A model generated the notes under the pieces. The model made no database searches, was not told where the DNA came from, and worked only from the letters and a program-made list of their open reading frames with translations. Both the position numbers and the translations under genes were made by a program. A stretch of 24,111 nucleotides of DNA, taken from the NCBI GenBank assembly GCA_023450835.1, contig JAEXGM010000197.1, positions 1 through 24,111 on the forward strand, given 5' to 3'. The stretch comes from Bacillota bacterium. Its GTDB lineage: Bacteria; Bacillota; Clostridia; Lachnospirales; Lachnospiraceae. Positions 11,241-20,428 of the stretch are shown piece by piece; the first letter of the stretch is position 1; every line of letters begins with the position of its first letter.

Positions 11241-14200
11241 ATGTACGATAAGGTCTCTACGAATCTGAACTTTGTAGAACGTGAAAAAGAAGTACTGAAA
11301 TTCTGGAAGAATGAAAAAATCTTCGAGAAGACCATTGAAGAAAGAAAAAACGGAAAGCCCTATACCTTTTATGACGGCCCCCCGACAGCTAACGGAAAGC
11401 CCCATATCGGCCACGTATTAACCAGGGTCATCAAGGATATTATACCCAGATACCGTACCATGAAGGGCTATAATGTATTAAGAAAAGCAGGATGGGATAC
11501 CCACGGACTGCCTGTTGAGTTAGAGGTTGAGAAAAAGCTGGGCCTTGACGGGAAAGAACAGATTGAAGAGTATGGTCTGGAACCCTTTATCCATGAGTGT
11601 AAGGAAAGTGTATGGAAGTACAAGGGCATGTGGGAGGATTTCTCCGAGACCGTAGGTTACTGGGTGGACATGGAAGACCCTTATGTTACCTATGATAACA
11701 ACTTTATTGAGTCCGAGTGGTGGGCCTTAAAGCAGATTTGGGAGAAAGGACTGTTATACAAAGGCTTTAAGATTGTCCCTTACTGTCCAAGATGCGGAAC
11801 TCCTCTTTCCAGTAACGAAGTAGCTATGGGCTATAAGGATGTAAAGGAAAAGTCCGCAATTGCCAAATTCCGTGTAAAGGGAGAAGAAGACGAATATATT
11901 CTTGCCTGGACCACTACTCCCTGGACCCTTCCTTCCAACGTAGCGCTCTGCGTTAACCCGGTAGAGACTTATGTAAAAGTATCTGTAAGCTTAAATGCCA
12001 AAGGAGATATTATAAAGGCAGACAGTGAAGACAGAGAAGCAGTGAAGACAGAGAAATACATTCTGGCAGAGGCCCTTCTTTCTGTAATTGACGGAGACTA
12101 TACCGTAGAAGAGACCTATGTGGGTACAGACCTTGAATATAAAGAGTATGAGCCTTTATTTGACTACGTAACACCGGATAAGAAGGCTTACTATGTGACC
12201 TGTGACACCTATGTAACTTTAACAGACGGTACCGGTGTTGTTCATATTGCACCTGCCTTTGGTGAAGACGATGCCAATGTCGGACGCAGATATGATCTTC
12301 CTTTCGTTCAACTGGTAGACGGAAAAGGTGAGATGAAGCCGGAAGTAACTGATTTTGCCGGAATGTTCTGTAAGAAGGCAGATGAAGGCATTATAAAATT
12401 ACTGGCTTCCAGGAACCTGTTATTTAAGACTTTAAAATTCGAGCACAGTTATCCTCACTGCTGGCGTTGTGACACACCGCTTATCTACTATGCGAGAGAC
12501 TCCTGGTTCATTAAGATGACAGAGGTAAAGGATCAATTAGTTGCTAATAATAACACCATTAACTGGATGCCGGAGAGTATCGGACAGGGAAGATTCGGGG
12601 ACTGGATTAAGAATGTTCAGGACTGGGGCATCAGCCGTGACCGTTATTGGGGAACTCCCCTTAATATCTGGGAATGTGAGGACGGACACCGTCATGCTAT
12701 CGGAAGTATTGAGGAATTAAAGTCCATGTCCGATAACTGCCCGGATAATATAGAACTTCACAGACCATTTATCGATGCGGTAACCATTAAGTGCCCGGAA
12801 TGCGGTAAGGAAATGAAACGTGTGAAACCGGTAATTGACTGCTGGTTTGATTCCGGTTCCATGCCTTTTGCACAATGGCATTATCCTTTTGAAAACAAGG
12901 AAATGTTCGATAAGAACTTCCCTGCTGACTTTATCAGCGAGGCAGTTGACCAGACCAGAGGATGGTTCTATTCCCTCCTTGCTATCTCCACCCTGATATT
13001 TGAGAAGTCTCCGTATAAGAATGTTATCGTTCTTGGGCACGTTCAGGATGAGAACGGACAGAAGATGTCAAAGTCCAAGGGAAATGCAGTAGATCCTTTC
13101 GAAACTCTGTCAGAACACGGAGCCGATGCCGTGCGCTGGTATTTCTATGTTAACAGTGCCCTATGGCTTCCTAACCGTTTCCACAGCGGAGCGGTAACAG
13201 AGGGACAGAGAAAATTCATGGGTACCTTCTGGAACACCTATGCATTCTTTGTACTCTATGCCAATATCGATGAATTCGATGCTACGAAATATACTTTGGA
13301 TTATGAGAAGCTCTCCGTTATGGATAAATGGATGCTCTCTAAGTTAAATACACTTGTAAAGACTGTTGACAGCCACCTGGAAAGCTACCGTATTACTGAG
13401 GCCGCCAGACTCCTTGATGATTTTGTAGATGAGATGAGTAACTGGTATGTAAGAAGAAGCAGGGAACGCTTCTGGGCAAAGGGAATGGAACAGGATAAGA
13501 TTAACGCTTATATGACCCTTTACACTACGCTGGTTACCTTAGCAAAGGTATCTGCTCCTTTTATTCCTTATATGACGGAAGATATCTACCGTAACCTGGT
13601 GGTGAAGATTGATAAAGAAGCTCCGGAGAGTATTCACCTATGCGAATATCCTTCCTACAAAGAAGAATATATCGATAAAGAACTTGAGAAGAACATGGAA
13701 GCACTTCTTGAAATCGTCGTATTAGGCCGTGCCTGCCGTAATACCGCAAACATTAAGAACAGGCAGCCAATCGGCACCATGTATGTAAAAGCTGACTACA
13801 CCTATACCGATGAGAAGGGTGAAAAGGCAGAAGGACTTCCTTACTTTTTCCTGAAAATCATTGAAGAAGAGCTTAATGTGAAGAAAGTAATCTTTACACA
13901 GGATGTAAGGAACTTCACATCTTACAGCTTCAAGCCCCAGTTAAAGACTTTGGGACCGAAGTTTGGCAAGCAGATTGGTGCTATCCGCGGAATTTTAGCA
14001 GAGCTTAATGGCAATGAGGCAATGGATGAAATTAATGCTACCGGCAAGCTTAAGATTACTCTTGAGGGAACGGAAAATTACCTGGAAAAGGATGATCTGT
14101 TAATTGAAGCAGCTCAGACGGAAGGGTTTGTGTCCGATTCCGATAAAGGAATAACGGTAGTTCTGGATACCGGGCTGACACCTGAATTGATTGAAGAAGG

Positions 14201-14441
14201 CTTTGTAAGAGAAATCATCAGTAAGGTACAGACCATGAGAAAAGATGCCGGTTTTGAGGTAATGGACCACATCCTGGTATATCATAAAGGCAATGAAGTC
14301 ATCAAAGGTATCTTTGAAAGAAATAGGGAAGAAATCAAATCCGAGGTATTGGCAGTAGAAATATCCGAAGAAACCAAGGGCTTTACCAAAGAGTGGAATA
14401 TTAATGGTGAGAATGTAGTTCTTGGAGTAGAAAAGAAATAG
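11241..14441 (+). CDS. ileS: Isoleucyl-tRNA synthetase, long (type 2) form
   Basis: IleRS charges tRNA-Ile in the cytoplasm. The 1066-aa protein has the class I HIGH motif at residues 55-58 (GKPHIGHV), the editing CP1 domain with AWTTTPWTLPSN (about 214-225), Cys pairs in YCPRCG, HCWRCD and IKCPECG, and KMSKS at 608-612. A C-terminal anticodon-binding and extension domain follows. The length (type 1 bacterial IleRS is about 920 aa) and the DCWFDSGSMPF block point to the eukaryote-like type 2 enzyme. Type 2 IleRS is generally poorly inhibited by mupirocin, so low sensitivity is expected but not shown. The ATG follows an AAGGAGGATATCAC ribosome binding site. Expression is controlled by the Ile T-box, and the gene is followed by a strong terminator. 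Confidence 0.97.
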   Translation: MYDKVSTNLNFVEREKEVLKFWKNEKIFEKTIEERKNGKPYTFYDGPPTANGKPHIGHVLTRVIKDIIPRYRTMKGYNVLRKAGWDTHGLPVELEVEKKLGLDGKEQIEEYGLEPFIHECKESVWKYKGMWEDFSETVGYWVDMEDPYVTYDNNFIESEWWALKQIWEKGLLYKGFKIVPYCPRCGTPLSSNEVAMGYKDVKEKSAIAKFRVKGEEDEYILAWTTTPWTLPSNVALCVNPVETYVKVSVSLNAKGDIIKADSEDREAVKTEKYILAEALLSVIDGDYTVEETYVGTDLEYKEYEPLFDYVTPDKKAYYVTCDTYVTLTDGTGVVHIAPAFGEDDANVGRRYDLPFVQLVDGKGEMKPEVTDFAGMFCKKADEGIIKLLASRNLLFKTLKFEHSYPHCWRCDTPLIYYARDSWFIKMTEVKDQLVANNNTINWMPESIGQGRFGDWIKNVQDWGISRDRYWGTPLNIWECEDGHRHAIGSIEELKSMSDNCPDNIELHRPFIDAVTIKCPECGKEMKRVKPVIDCWFDSGSMPFAQWHYPFENKEMFDKNFPADFISEAVDQTRGWFYSLLAISTLIFEKSPYKNVIVLGHVQDENGQKMSKSKGNAVDPFETLSEHGADAVRWYFYVNSALWLPNRFHSGAVTEGQRKFMGTFWNTYAFFVLYANIDEFDATKYTLDYEKLSVMDKWMLSKLNTLVKTVDSHLESYRITEAARLLDDFVDEMSNWYVRRSRERFWAKGMEQDKINAYMTLYTTLVTLAKVSAPFIPYMTEDIYRNLVVKIDKEAPESIHLCEYPSYKEEYIDKELEKNMEALLEIVVLGRACRNTANIKNRQPIGTMYVKADYTYTDEKGEKAEGLPYFFLKIIEEELNVKKVIFTQDVRNFTSYSFKPQLKTLGPKFGKQIGAIRGILAELNGNEAMDEINATGKLKITLEGTENYLEKDDLLIEAAQTEGFVSDSDKGITVVLDTGLTPELIEEGFVREIISKVQTMRKDAGFEVMDHILVYHKGNEVIKGIFERNREEIKSEVLAVEISEETKGFTKEWNINGENVVLGVEKK

Positions 14442-14460
14442 TCTGGAACCTAAAAACTAA

Positions 14461-14527
14461 GCCAGGTTTCTATGTGCAGAAGAACAATTTCGTTCTTGCA
14501 CATAGAGTCCTGGCGATTTATTTTTTT
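14461..14527 (+). terminator. Terminator after ileS
   Basis: Outer GCCAGG/CCTGGC (14461-14466, 14509-14514) encloses CTATGTGC/GCACATAG and an inner AAGAAC/GTTCTT stem with a 2-nt bulge. GATTTA and seven T residues follow. It lies between ileS and the converging minus-strand gene. Confidence 0.9.
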
Positions 14528-14537
14528 ACAGGAGATT

Positions 14538-15701
14538 CTATTCCTGCTCCGGTGTTCTCTGGTTGTCCTGGCTGACTTCGTTACTTTCTTCCATATGAGC
14601 GTTTTCAGCCTTTCTCTGCAGGGCGAGGTTTAAAAAGGCAGAATAGTCCTTTTTATAGAGTTTCTTAAGCTCATCGGAATAGCCGCACATTACGGGCAGA
14701 GTGTCCGCTACCCTCTGAATCAGCTCAGTTGCCATAGCTGCTTTGGGGAAATTGATGGCAACAGGTAATTTAATGTCCTTGAAGTAGAAAAGCACCTGAT
14801 AAGTCTTGCTTATGGTGATAAAGTGAGATTTACGCTTAAAGGTATTTAAGTGTACCCAGATTAAGTCTCTTGTTGGGTAGATTGCAAGAGGATGGTTGGT
14901 CTTTCCTATTATGTAATCAGCGGTAATCAGGCCGGTATAAGCAGCAGACCTTAAGGGGGACATATACAGATAATGCTCACCGGCTATTGCGCTGTTTATA
15001 CGATATTCAACATCCTCCGGATTGCCGGTTTTTGCAAGCTTTTTATAAAAGCCGGAGTATTTGTAATTAATCAGGATCAAAAGCTGATAGATGAATACGG
15101 ACGCGGATGCCAACAGCAGCAGTCCTAATATTATAAAGACAAGCTGGTCACCCTGACGGGCGTGTTCGGTGATGGTTACACAGATTTCAGGTATACTCTC
15201 ACGGACGGTGGATGGATCTGCATTGTAGGCTTCGCTCAGGGTGGTAACCATTTTTTCGTAGGCTTCCTGATGGTATTGGTCGTCGCTTAAGGCCTTCAGG
15301 TCTGCTACCGCAGTTACGGAGCTCAGTTCCTCATCAGTCATGTCGAGGTAGTCCTTTGGCAGCAGAGCCAGCAGATAACCATCATCGTAATAAATTATAC
15401 CATATATCTGGGAGAGCTCTTCGTCACTGGATTTGACACCGTTAACGGTATCATAGCTGTAAATTGCATAATCCAGAAAATAAACATCGGCATTCTTTAA
15501 CTGGAAATAATATTTATCCTTAGCGTAAAGTTCTTGAATTCCGGTAACACTGTTTCCCTCTGCCAGAGGAGTAAATAAGGTGCTCCACTTGTCAGATTCG
15601 CTAAGAAAGCCGGTAAGGGTAATGAATACGAAGATAAGGCTTATAAATATAGGCCTCCAGGCGTTTTTTCTAATGATTTTTCTTATGTAGTTCTGTTCCA
15701 T
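14538..15701 (-). CDS. Two-pass membrane protein of unknown function
   Basis: A 387-aa protein that I do not recognise with confidence. Start at 15701 (MEQNYIRKIIRKNAWRP), because AGAGG sits 5 nt upstream; an open frame continues 15 codons further up without a ribosome binding site. There is one membrane span at about residues 15-33 (PIFISLIFVFITLTGFL). Next comes an extracytoplasmic domain of about 150 residues rich in Asp/Glu/Tyr (SDEELSQIYGIIYYDDGYLLALLPKDY). A second span lies at about 190-215 (LVFIILGLLLLASASVFIYQLLILI). The C-terminal cytoplasmic domain of about 170 residues contains two beta-rich stretches (YPTRDLIWVHLNTFKRKSH, YQVLFYFKDIKLPVAINFP) that look PH-like, and an acidic tail. 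It stands alone with its own promoter and a hairpin-rich leader. Confidence 0.8.
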   Translation of the reverse strand: MEQNYIRKIIRKNAWRPIFISLIFVFITLTGFLSESDKWSTLFTPLAEGNSVTGIQELYAKDKYYFQLKNADVYFLDYAIYSYDTVNGVKSSDEELSQIYGIIYYDDGYLLALLPKDYLDMTDEELSSVTAVADLKALSDDQYHQEAYEKMVTTLSEAYNADPSTVRESIPEICVTITEHARQGDQLVFIILGLLLLASASVFIYQLLILINYKYSGFYKKLAKTGNPEDVEYRINSAIAGEHYLYMSPLRSAAYTGLITADYIIGKTNHPLAIYPTRDLIWVHLNTFKRKSHFITISKTYQVLFYFKDIKLPVAINFPKAAMATELIQRVADTLPVMCGYSDELKKLYKKDYSAFLNLALQRKAENAHMEESNEVSQDNQRTPEQE

Positions 15702-15718
15702 GTTAACCTCTTTTCTTA

Positions 15719-15769
15719 TGGGGAGGTCAGTGTACCTGACTCCCATCCTATTTACTTGCTTAAAGCAAG
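15719..15769 (-). promoter_or_regulatory. Two hairpins in the leader of the two-pass membrane protein gene
   Basis: CTTGCTT-T-AAGCAAG (15755-15769) is a perfect 7-bp palindrome a few bases after the predicted transcription start. The minus strand then has GGGAGTCAG...CTGAC-C-TCCC (about 15720-15745), 9 bp with one bulge, just before the ribosome binding site. The function is unknown. Confidence 0.4.
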
Positions 15770-15781
15770 ATACGCATTTTT

Positions 15782-15810
15782 ATTATAGCATATTAAAATA
15801 ATGTTGTAAG
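15782..15810 (-). promoter_or_regulatory. Promoter of the two-pass membrane protein gene
   Basis: On the minus strand CTTACA (15805-15810), 17 nt, TATAAT (15782-15787) preceded by TGC, an extended -10. The leader is about 74 nt. Confidence 0.65.
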
Positions 15811-15931
15811 CTCAAACTGATTATTAGTAGAATATTACTATTTTAAAATGTGGATGAAAGATAGTATTGTAAGTATATATGTGGATAAAATACCTATATA
15901 TGTCTGTTTTAAACAGTCTTAAAGTTTTCTC

Positions 15932-15961
15932 TTGTGTACCGGGTAATGCATAAGATATAAT
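15932..15961 (+). promoter_or_regulatory. Promoter of glgP
   Basis: TTGTGT (15932-15937), an 18-nt spacer and a perfect TATAAT (15956-15961). The leader would be about 125 nt and contains a CACCGGCA/TGCCAGGTG hairpin (16053-16074, one bulge) 10 nt before the GGAGG. A 13-bp palindrome, CTGTTTTAAACAG, lies at 15904-15916 upstream of the -35. The rest of the 15811-16093 gap is A/T-rich with no gene seen. Confidence 0.5.
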
Positions 15962-16093
15962 GTGAATAACCAAAAAACGCTGGATAAGTATTGCAGTACA
16001 AAAGAGAAAAGCATTAAAGGATACTTCTCCTTGGCAATGTATTTTCAAGTTTCACCGGCAGATGCTGCCAGGTGTCGACAGACAGGAGGATAT

Positions 16094-18538
16094 ATGCAGG
16101 AATTTGACAAGAAAGAATTTATAAAGAATGTAGAAGAATATATCGGTGTTTTTTTTCGAAGACCTATTGAAGAAGCCACAAAACAGCAGGTATACCAGGG
16201 AGTTGCCTATACTGTTAAAAACATGATTATAGATGATTGGCTGGAAACCCATAAGGCTTATGAAGAACAGGATCTAAAGACAGTTTATTACCTTTCCATG
16301 GAATTTTTAGTAGGAAGGGCTTTAGGAAATATGATTACCAATTTAAAAGCAGATTCATCCATCCGTGAGGTGTTGGAGGAACTAGGTTATGATTTGGAAA
16401 ATATCGAGGATGAGGAACCTGATGCGGCCCTTGGAAACGGCGGTCTTGGAAGACTGGCGGCCTGCTTCCTGGACTCCCTCTCCACTCTTGGTTATCCGGC
16501 TTATGGGTGCGGAATCCGCTATAAATACGGTATGTTTGAACAAAAGATAGAAAATGGTTATCAGGTGGAGGTGCCGGATAACTGGCTAAAGAATGGCAAT
16601 CCCTTTGAAATTAAAAGAAGTGAATATGCCACTACGGTAAAGTTCGGCGGTTATGTAAGAATGATTCGGGATGAATACGGCAATGACCGGTTCGTCCAGG
16701 AGGATTATCAGTCAGTCCGTGCAATTCCCTATGATATGCCCATATTGGGTTATGGGAACCATGTAGTGAATACTCTTCGTATCTGGGATGCGGAGGCCAT
16801 TGATACCTTTAATCTGGATTCTTTTGATAAGGGAGAATACCAGAAGGCGGTAGAACAGCAGAATCTGGCCAGGACCATCTGCGAGGTGCTCTATCCCAAC
16901 GATAATCATATAGCAGGAAAAGAACTTCGCCTGAAGCAGCAGTATTTCTTTGTATCCGCCAGCATTCAGAGGGCTGTGGCAAAGTATATGGAGGCACATG
17001 AGGATATTCATAATCTCTATGAAAAGGTAGCCTTTCAGCTCAACGATACCCATCCTACGGTAACGGTGCCGGAGCTGATGAGAATACTCCTTGACGATTA
17101 CTACCTTGGCTGGGAGGAGGCCTGGGAGATTACAACAAAGACCTGTGCCTATACCAATCACACAATTATGTCGGAAGCTTTGGAGAAATGGCCCATTGAC
17201 CTGTTTCGAAAACTTCTGCCCAGAATCTATCAGATAGTAGAAGAGATCAACCGCAGATTTATCATGCAGATATTGGCGGAATACCCGTCGGAGGCGAAGA
17301 AGATAGAGAAAATGGCTATTCTCTATGACGGACAGGTAAGAATGGCTAATCTTGCTATCGTCGGAAGCTATTCCGTAAACGGCGTAGCAAAACTTCATAC
17401 GGAGATATTAAAGAAGCAGGAATTAAAAGATTTCTATGAGATGTTTCCCTGGAAATTCAATAACAAGACCAATGGTATTACCCAGAGAAGATTCTTACTC
17501 CACGGCAATCCCCTCCTGGCGTCCTGGGTGACCGCAAAGATTGGGGATGGCTGGATTACGGACCTCTCCCGGATGGAGAAACTTCTGCCATATATAGAAG
17601 ATGAGCAAAGCCGGAAAGAGTTCATGGACATTAAATACAAAAACAAGGTAAGGCTTGCGGCGTATATTAAGGAAAAGAACGGAATTACCGTCAATCCGGA
17701 CTCTATCTTTGATGTGCAGGTAAAAAGACTCCATGAATATAAAAGACAGCTTCTTAATATTCTCCATGTAATGTATCTGTACAATCAGCTTAAAAGTGAG
17801 CCGGACATGGAATTCTATCCGAGAACCTTTATCTTTGGTGCCAAGGCATCTGCCGGGTATGAGAGGGCGAAGGCAATTATTAAGCTCATAAACAGTGTGG
17901 CAGAGGTTGTTAATAACGATGAAACAATACAGGATAAGATAAAAATTATATTCATTGAGAATTACAGGGTATCCAATGCGGAGATAATCTTTGCCGCGGC
18001 AGATGTCTCCGAACAGATATCAACAGCCAGCAAGGAAGCCTCCGGTACCGGCAATATGAAATTTATGTTAAACGGCGCCTTAACTCTGGGAACCTTAGAC
18101 GGAGCCAATGTTGAGATTGTGGAAGAAGCAGGAGAGGAGAATGTATTTCTCTTTGGCCTTCATTCCGATGAAGTAATCGAGTATGAGCAGCACGGAGGCT
18201 ACAGCCCGAGAGAACTGTACAATTCCAATAAAGATATCAAGCGCGTTGTAGATCAGCTGGTGGATGGAACCTATAATGCGGATAAGTCGCTTTTTGCACC
18301 TCTCTATGATTCCCTCCTTGCAGGAAGAGGGGGAGAGCCCGCTGACAGATATTTTATTCTAAAGGATTTTAAGTCCTATGCAGAAGCTCAGAAAGAAGTT
18401 GAGAAAGCCTACCTTAATAAAGAAGGATGGGCAAGGTCAGCTATGATAAATACTGCAAAGTGCGGAAAATTCTCATCAGACCGTACAATTGAAGAGTATG
18501 TAAAAGATATCTGGCACCTGAACAAAGTTCAAAGATAA
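16094..18538 (+). CDS. glgP: Glycogen / alpha-glucan phosphorylase
   Basis: GlgP cleaves alpha-1,4-glucans with phosphate to give glucose-1-phosphate (cytoplasm, PLP-dependent). Start at 16094 (MQEFDKKEFIKNVEEYIGVF), because AGGAGGATAT precedes this ATG; the frame stays open upstream to 15962, but there it overlaps the promoter. The protein is 814 aa, normal for bacterial enzymes. Motifs include VYYLSMEFLVGRALGN, DAALGNGGLGRLAACFLDS, QLNDTHP, KTNGITQRR, the sugar-binding VKRLHEYKRQLLN and EASGTGNMKFMLNGA, with the PLP lysine at K656. A chemoreceptor gene follows after 55 bp on the same strand with no terminator between them, so the two may be co-transcribed. No other glycogen genes (glgA, glgC) are nearby. 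Confidence 0.96.
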   Translation: MQEFDKKEFIKNVEEYIGVFFRRPIEEATKQQVYQGVAYTVKNMIIDDWLETHKAYEEQDLKTVYYLSMEFLVGRALGNMITNLKADSSIREVLEELGYDLENIEDEEPDAALGNGGLGRLAACFLDSLSTLGYPAYGCGIRYKYGMFEQKIENGYQVEVPDNWLKNGNPFEIKRSEYATTVKFGGYVRMIRDEYGNDRFVQEDYQSVRAIPYDMPILGYGNHVVNTLRIWDAEAIDTFNLDSFDKGEYQKAVEQQNLARTICEVLYPNDNHIAGKELRLKQQYFFVSASIQRAVAKYMEAHEDIHNLYEKVAFQLNDTHPTVTVPELMRILLDDYYLGWEEAWEITTKTCAYTNHTIMSEALEKWPIDLFRKLLPRIYQIVEEINRRFIMQILAEYPSEAKKIEKMAILYDGQVRMANLAIVGSYSVNGVAKLHTEILKKQELKDFYEMFPWKFNNKTNGITQRRFLLHGNPLLASWVTAKIGDGWITDLSRMEKLLPYIEDEQSRKEFMDIKYKNKVRLAAYIKEKNGITVNPDSIFDVQVKRLHEYKRQLLNILHVMYLYNQLKSEPDMEFYPRTFIFGAKASAGYERAKAIIKLINSVAEVVNNDETIQDKIKIIFIENYRVSNAEIIFAAADVSEQISTASKEASGTGNMKFMLNGALTLGTLDGANVEIVEEAGEENVFLFGLHSDEVIEYEQHGGYSPRELYNSNKDIKRVVDQLVDGTYNADKSLFAPLYDSLLAGRGGEPADRYFILKDFKSYAEAQKEVEKAYLNKEGWARSAMINTAKCGKFSSDRTIEEYVKDIWHLNKVQR

Positions 18539-18593
18539 ATGAGAAAGCTTTCACTCATAAAGCACAAAGTATGCGTATAGGAATGAGGTACAA

Positions 18594-20351
18594 ATGAAGA
18601 AAGAGAAAAAGGTTCGATTCACCCTAAGGCTTAAACTAATTATTATTACATCCATATTGCTGATAATCCCCTTGTCTGTTGCTATCATAACAGGATACTT
18701 CGTATCAAAGGGAGAACTGGACGATAAGGGAAAAGTTATATTAAAGAACAGCGTCCGTCAGGCAATGATACTGATAGACGATAAGAAAAAAGATGTAGAA
18801 GCAGGTTATATAACAAAAGAGGATGCCCAGGAATCTGTCAAACAGTATCTGCTTGGGGAAAAGGACAGCGAAGGAAAGCGTTCCATTAATAAGAATATCA
18901 ATCTTGGAAATAACGGATACTTTATTGTTTACGATGAGAAAGGTCTTGAGGTCGCCCATCCTTCCCTGGAAGGGCAGAATGTGTGGGAGACAAAGGACAA
19001 GAGCGGGAATGGCGTGTACTTTGTCCAGGACCAGATTAAGACTGCTATAGGAGGCGGGGGCTATGTTACCTATACATGGACCCTGCCCGGCAGCGAGACC
19101 CTCGGTAAAAAGATTACTTATCAGGAATACGATAAGGATTGGGGATGGGTCGTTGTTGCCGGTACATATATGAGCGACTTTAACCAGGGCTCCTATAATC
19201 TTCTGAAAATGCTCATTATTGTTATGGGAGCAGCCCTGGCGGCAGGGATTGTAACCATTATCCTCTTTGCCGCTCATATAGCAAAGCCTGTAAAAATCAT
19301 CAGCAATACCCTGGAGGAGATGTCAAGAGGAAATCTCTCATTGACAGAAATCCATATAAAGAACAAGGATGAAATCGGAGCACTTTCTCAGGCTTATAAT
19401 ATCATGTTACTAAATGTCAGACGCTTAATAGGGACGGTAAAGGAGTCTTCCAGGGAAGTTATGGACTCTTCGGACTTTCTTACCCAGATAACCGATGAGA
19501 CCAAGCGGGCAATCAATGAGGTTGCGATAACCATACAGGAAGTAGCCCAGGCGGTGGGAGATGAAGCTATGAATACCCAGTCTGCATCTAATAAGGTAGA
19601 TACACTTGCCGGGGGAATCGAGGCTGTGGCAGAAGAAGCTTTTTCAACCGATGATATGGCGGAACGGACCAGCAATCTAAGCAGGGATGGTATTGTTGTA
19701 ATTGAGGACCTTATGAAAGCCAATAATAAAGGCAATGAAGCAATTTCTGAAATCGGAAGAGCGACCATTCAGGTAAAGGAGAGCACCGATAAAATAAGTG
19801 TAATTGCCGAAAGTATAACACAGATTGCAGATCAGACCAATCTCCTTGCCCTGAATGCATCCATCGAAGCTGCCAGAGCAGGGGAGGCTGGTAAAGGCTT
19901 CGCCGTAGTAGCGGATGAAATACGAAAACTTGCGGAAGAATCCAATAAGTCCGTGGATGAGATAAAAGGAATTATCAAAGAAATACAGGATTATGCCGCC
20001 ACCTCCGCTGCAACAATGGAAAAAGTAGAGTCTGTGGAGCAAGAGCAGAACCTGGCCGTAGACAGTACAAGAAAAGCTTTTGAAGAGATACAGACCGCTT
20101 TAAAAGAATTGGCTGAGCATGTAGAGAAAATTAATAAAGAAAGCAATTCTATGAGGAATGAGAAAAATGAAATTATAAGAATCATGGGAGATATCACAGA
20201 TTCCACTCAGGAGACCTCGGCGGCGGCCGAAGAAGTGTCTGCTTCCTCCGAAGAACAGCTTGCGCAAATGGAAGAAGTTATGACGCAGACAAATAAATTA
20301 AAAGAATTATCCGCCCGGTTATTGGAGGAAGTAAATCAGTTTGAACTATAG
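18594..20351 (+). CDS. Methyl-accepting chemotaxis protein with Cache sensor
   Basis: A 585-aa transmembrane chemoreceptor. TM1 is at about residues 14-36. A single-Cache extracytoplasmic sensor spans about 40-200, with the typical NNGYFIVYDEKGLEVAHPSLEGQNVW and WGWVVVAGTYMSDF segments. TM2 is at about 205-228. A HAMP domain begins at AKPVKIISNTLEEMSRGNLS, then a long coiled-coil signalling domain with the conserved tip QIADQTNLLALNASIEAARAGEAGKGFAVVADEIRKLAEES starting at residue 410, and glutamate-rich methylation sites on both helices. Start: TGAGG 5 nt before the ATG. The ligand is unknown; sCache domains often bind organic acids. It implies a motile host. The neighbour upstream is glgP. 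Confidence 0.95.
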   Translation: MKKEKKVRFTLRLKLIIITSILLIIPLSVAIITGYFVSKGELDDKGKVILKNSVRQAMILIDDKKKDVEAGYITKEDAQESVKQYLLGEKDSEGKRSINKNINLGNNGYFIVYDEKGLEVAHPSLEGQNVWETKDKSGNGVYFVQDQIKTAIGGGGYVTYTWTLPGSETLGKKITYQEYDKDWGWVVVAGTYMSDFNQGSYNLLKMLIIVMGAALAAGIVTIILFAAHIAKPVKIISNTLEEMSRGNLSLTEIHIKNKDEIGALSQAYNIMLLNVRRLIGTVKESSREVMDSSDFLTQITDETKRAINEVAITIQEVAQAVGDEAMNTQSASNKVDTLAGGIEAVAEEAFSTDDMAERTSNLSRDGIVVIEDLMKANNKGNEAISEIGRATIQVKESTDKISVIAESITQIADQTNLLALNASIEAARAGEAGKGFAVVADEIRKLAEESNKSVDEIKGIIKEIQDYAATSAATMEKVESVEQEQNLAVDSTRKAFEEIQTALKELAEHVEKINKESNSMRNEKNEIIRIMGDITDSTQETSAAAEEVSASSEEQLAQMEEVMTQTNKLKELSARLLEEVNQFEL

Positions 20352-20381
20352 AAGAAAAGCAAAAGAAAAATAAACGAAGCT

Positions 20382-20410
20382 GAATAAAGAAATCATTTCT
20401 GGTGACAATA
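20382..20410 (+). promoter_or_regulatory. Candidate sigma-F promoter of the SpoIIQ-like gene
   Basis: GGTGACAATA (20401-20410) matches the sigma-F -10 GGNRANANTW at every position. GAATA (20382-20386), 14 nt upstream, fits the -35 GYWTA at 4 of 5. The predicted start near 20415 leaves a leader of only about 14 nt, so the ribosome binding site AGAGG (20416-20420) would sit at the very 5' end. That is tight and is a weakness of the call. Confidence 0.45.
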
Positions 20411-20428
20411 TATCTAGAGGTGATGATA

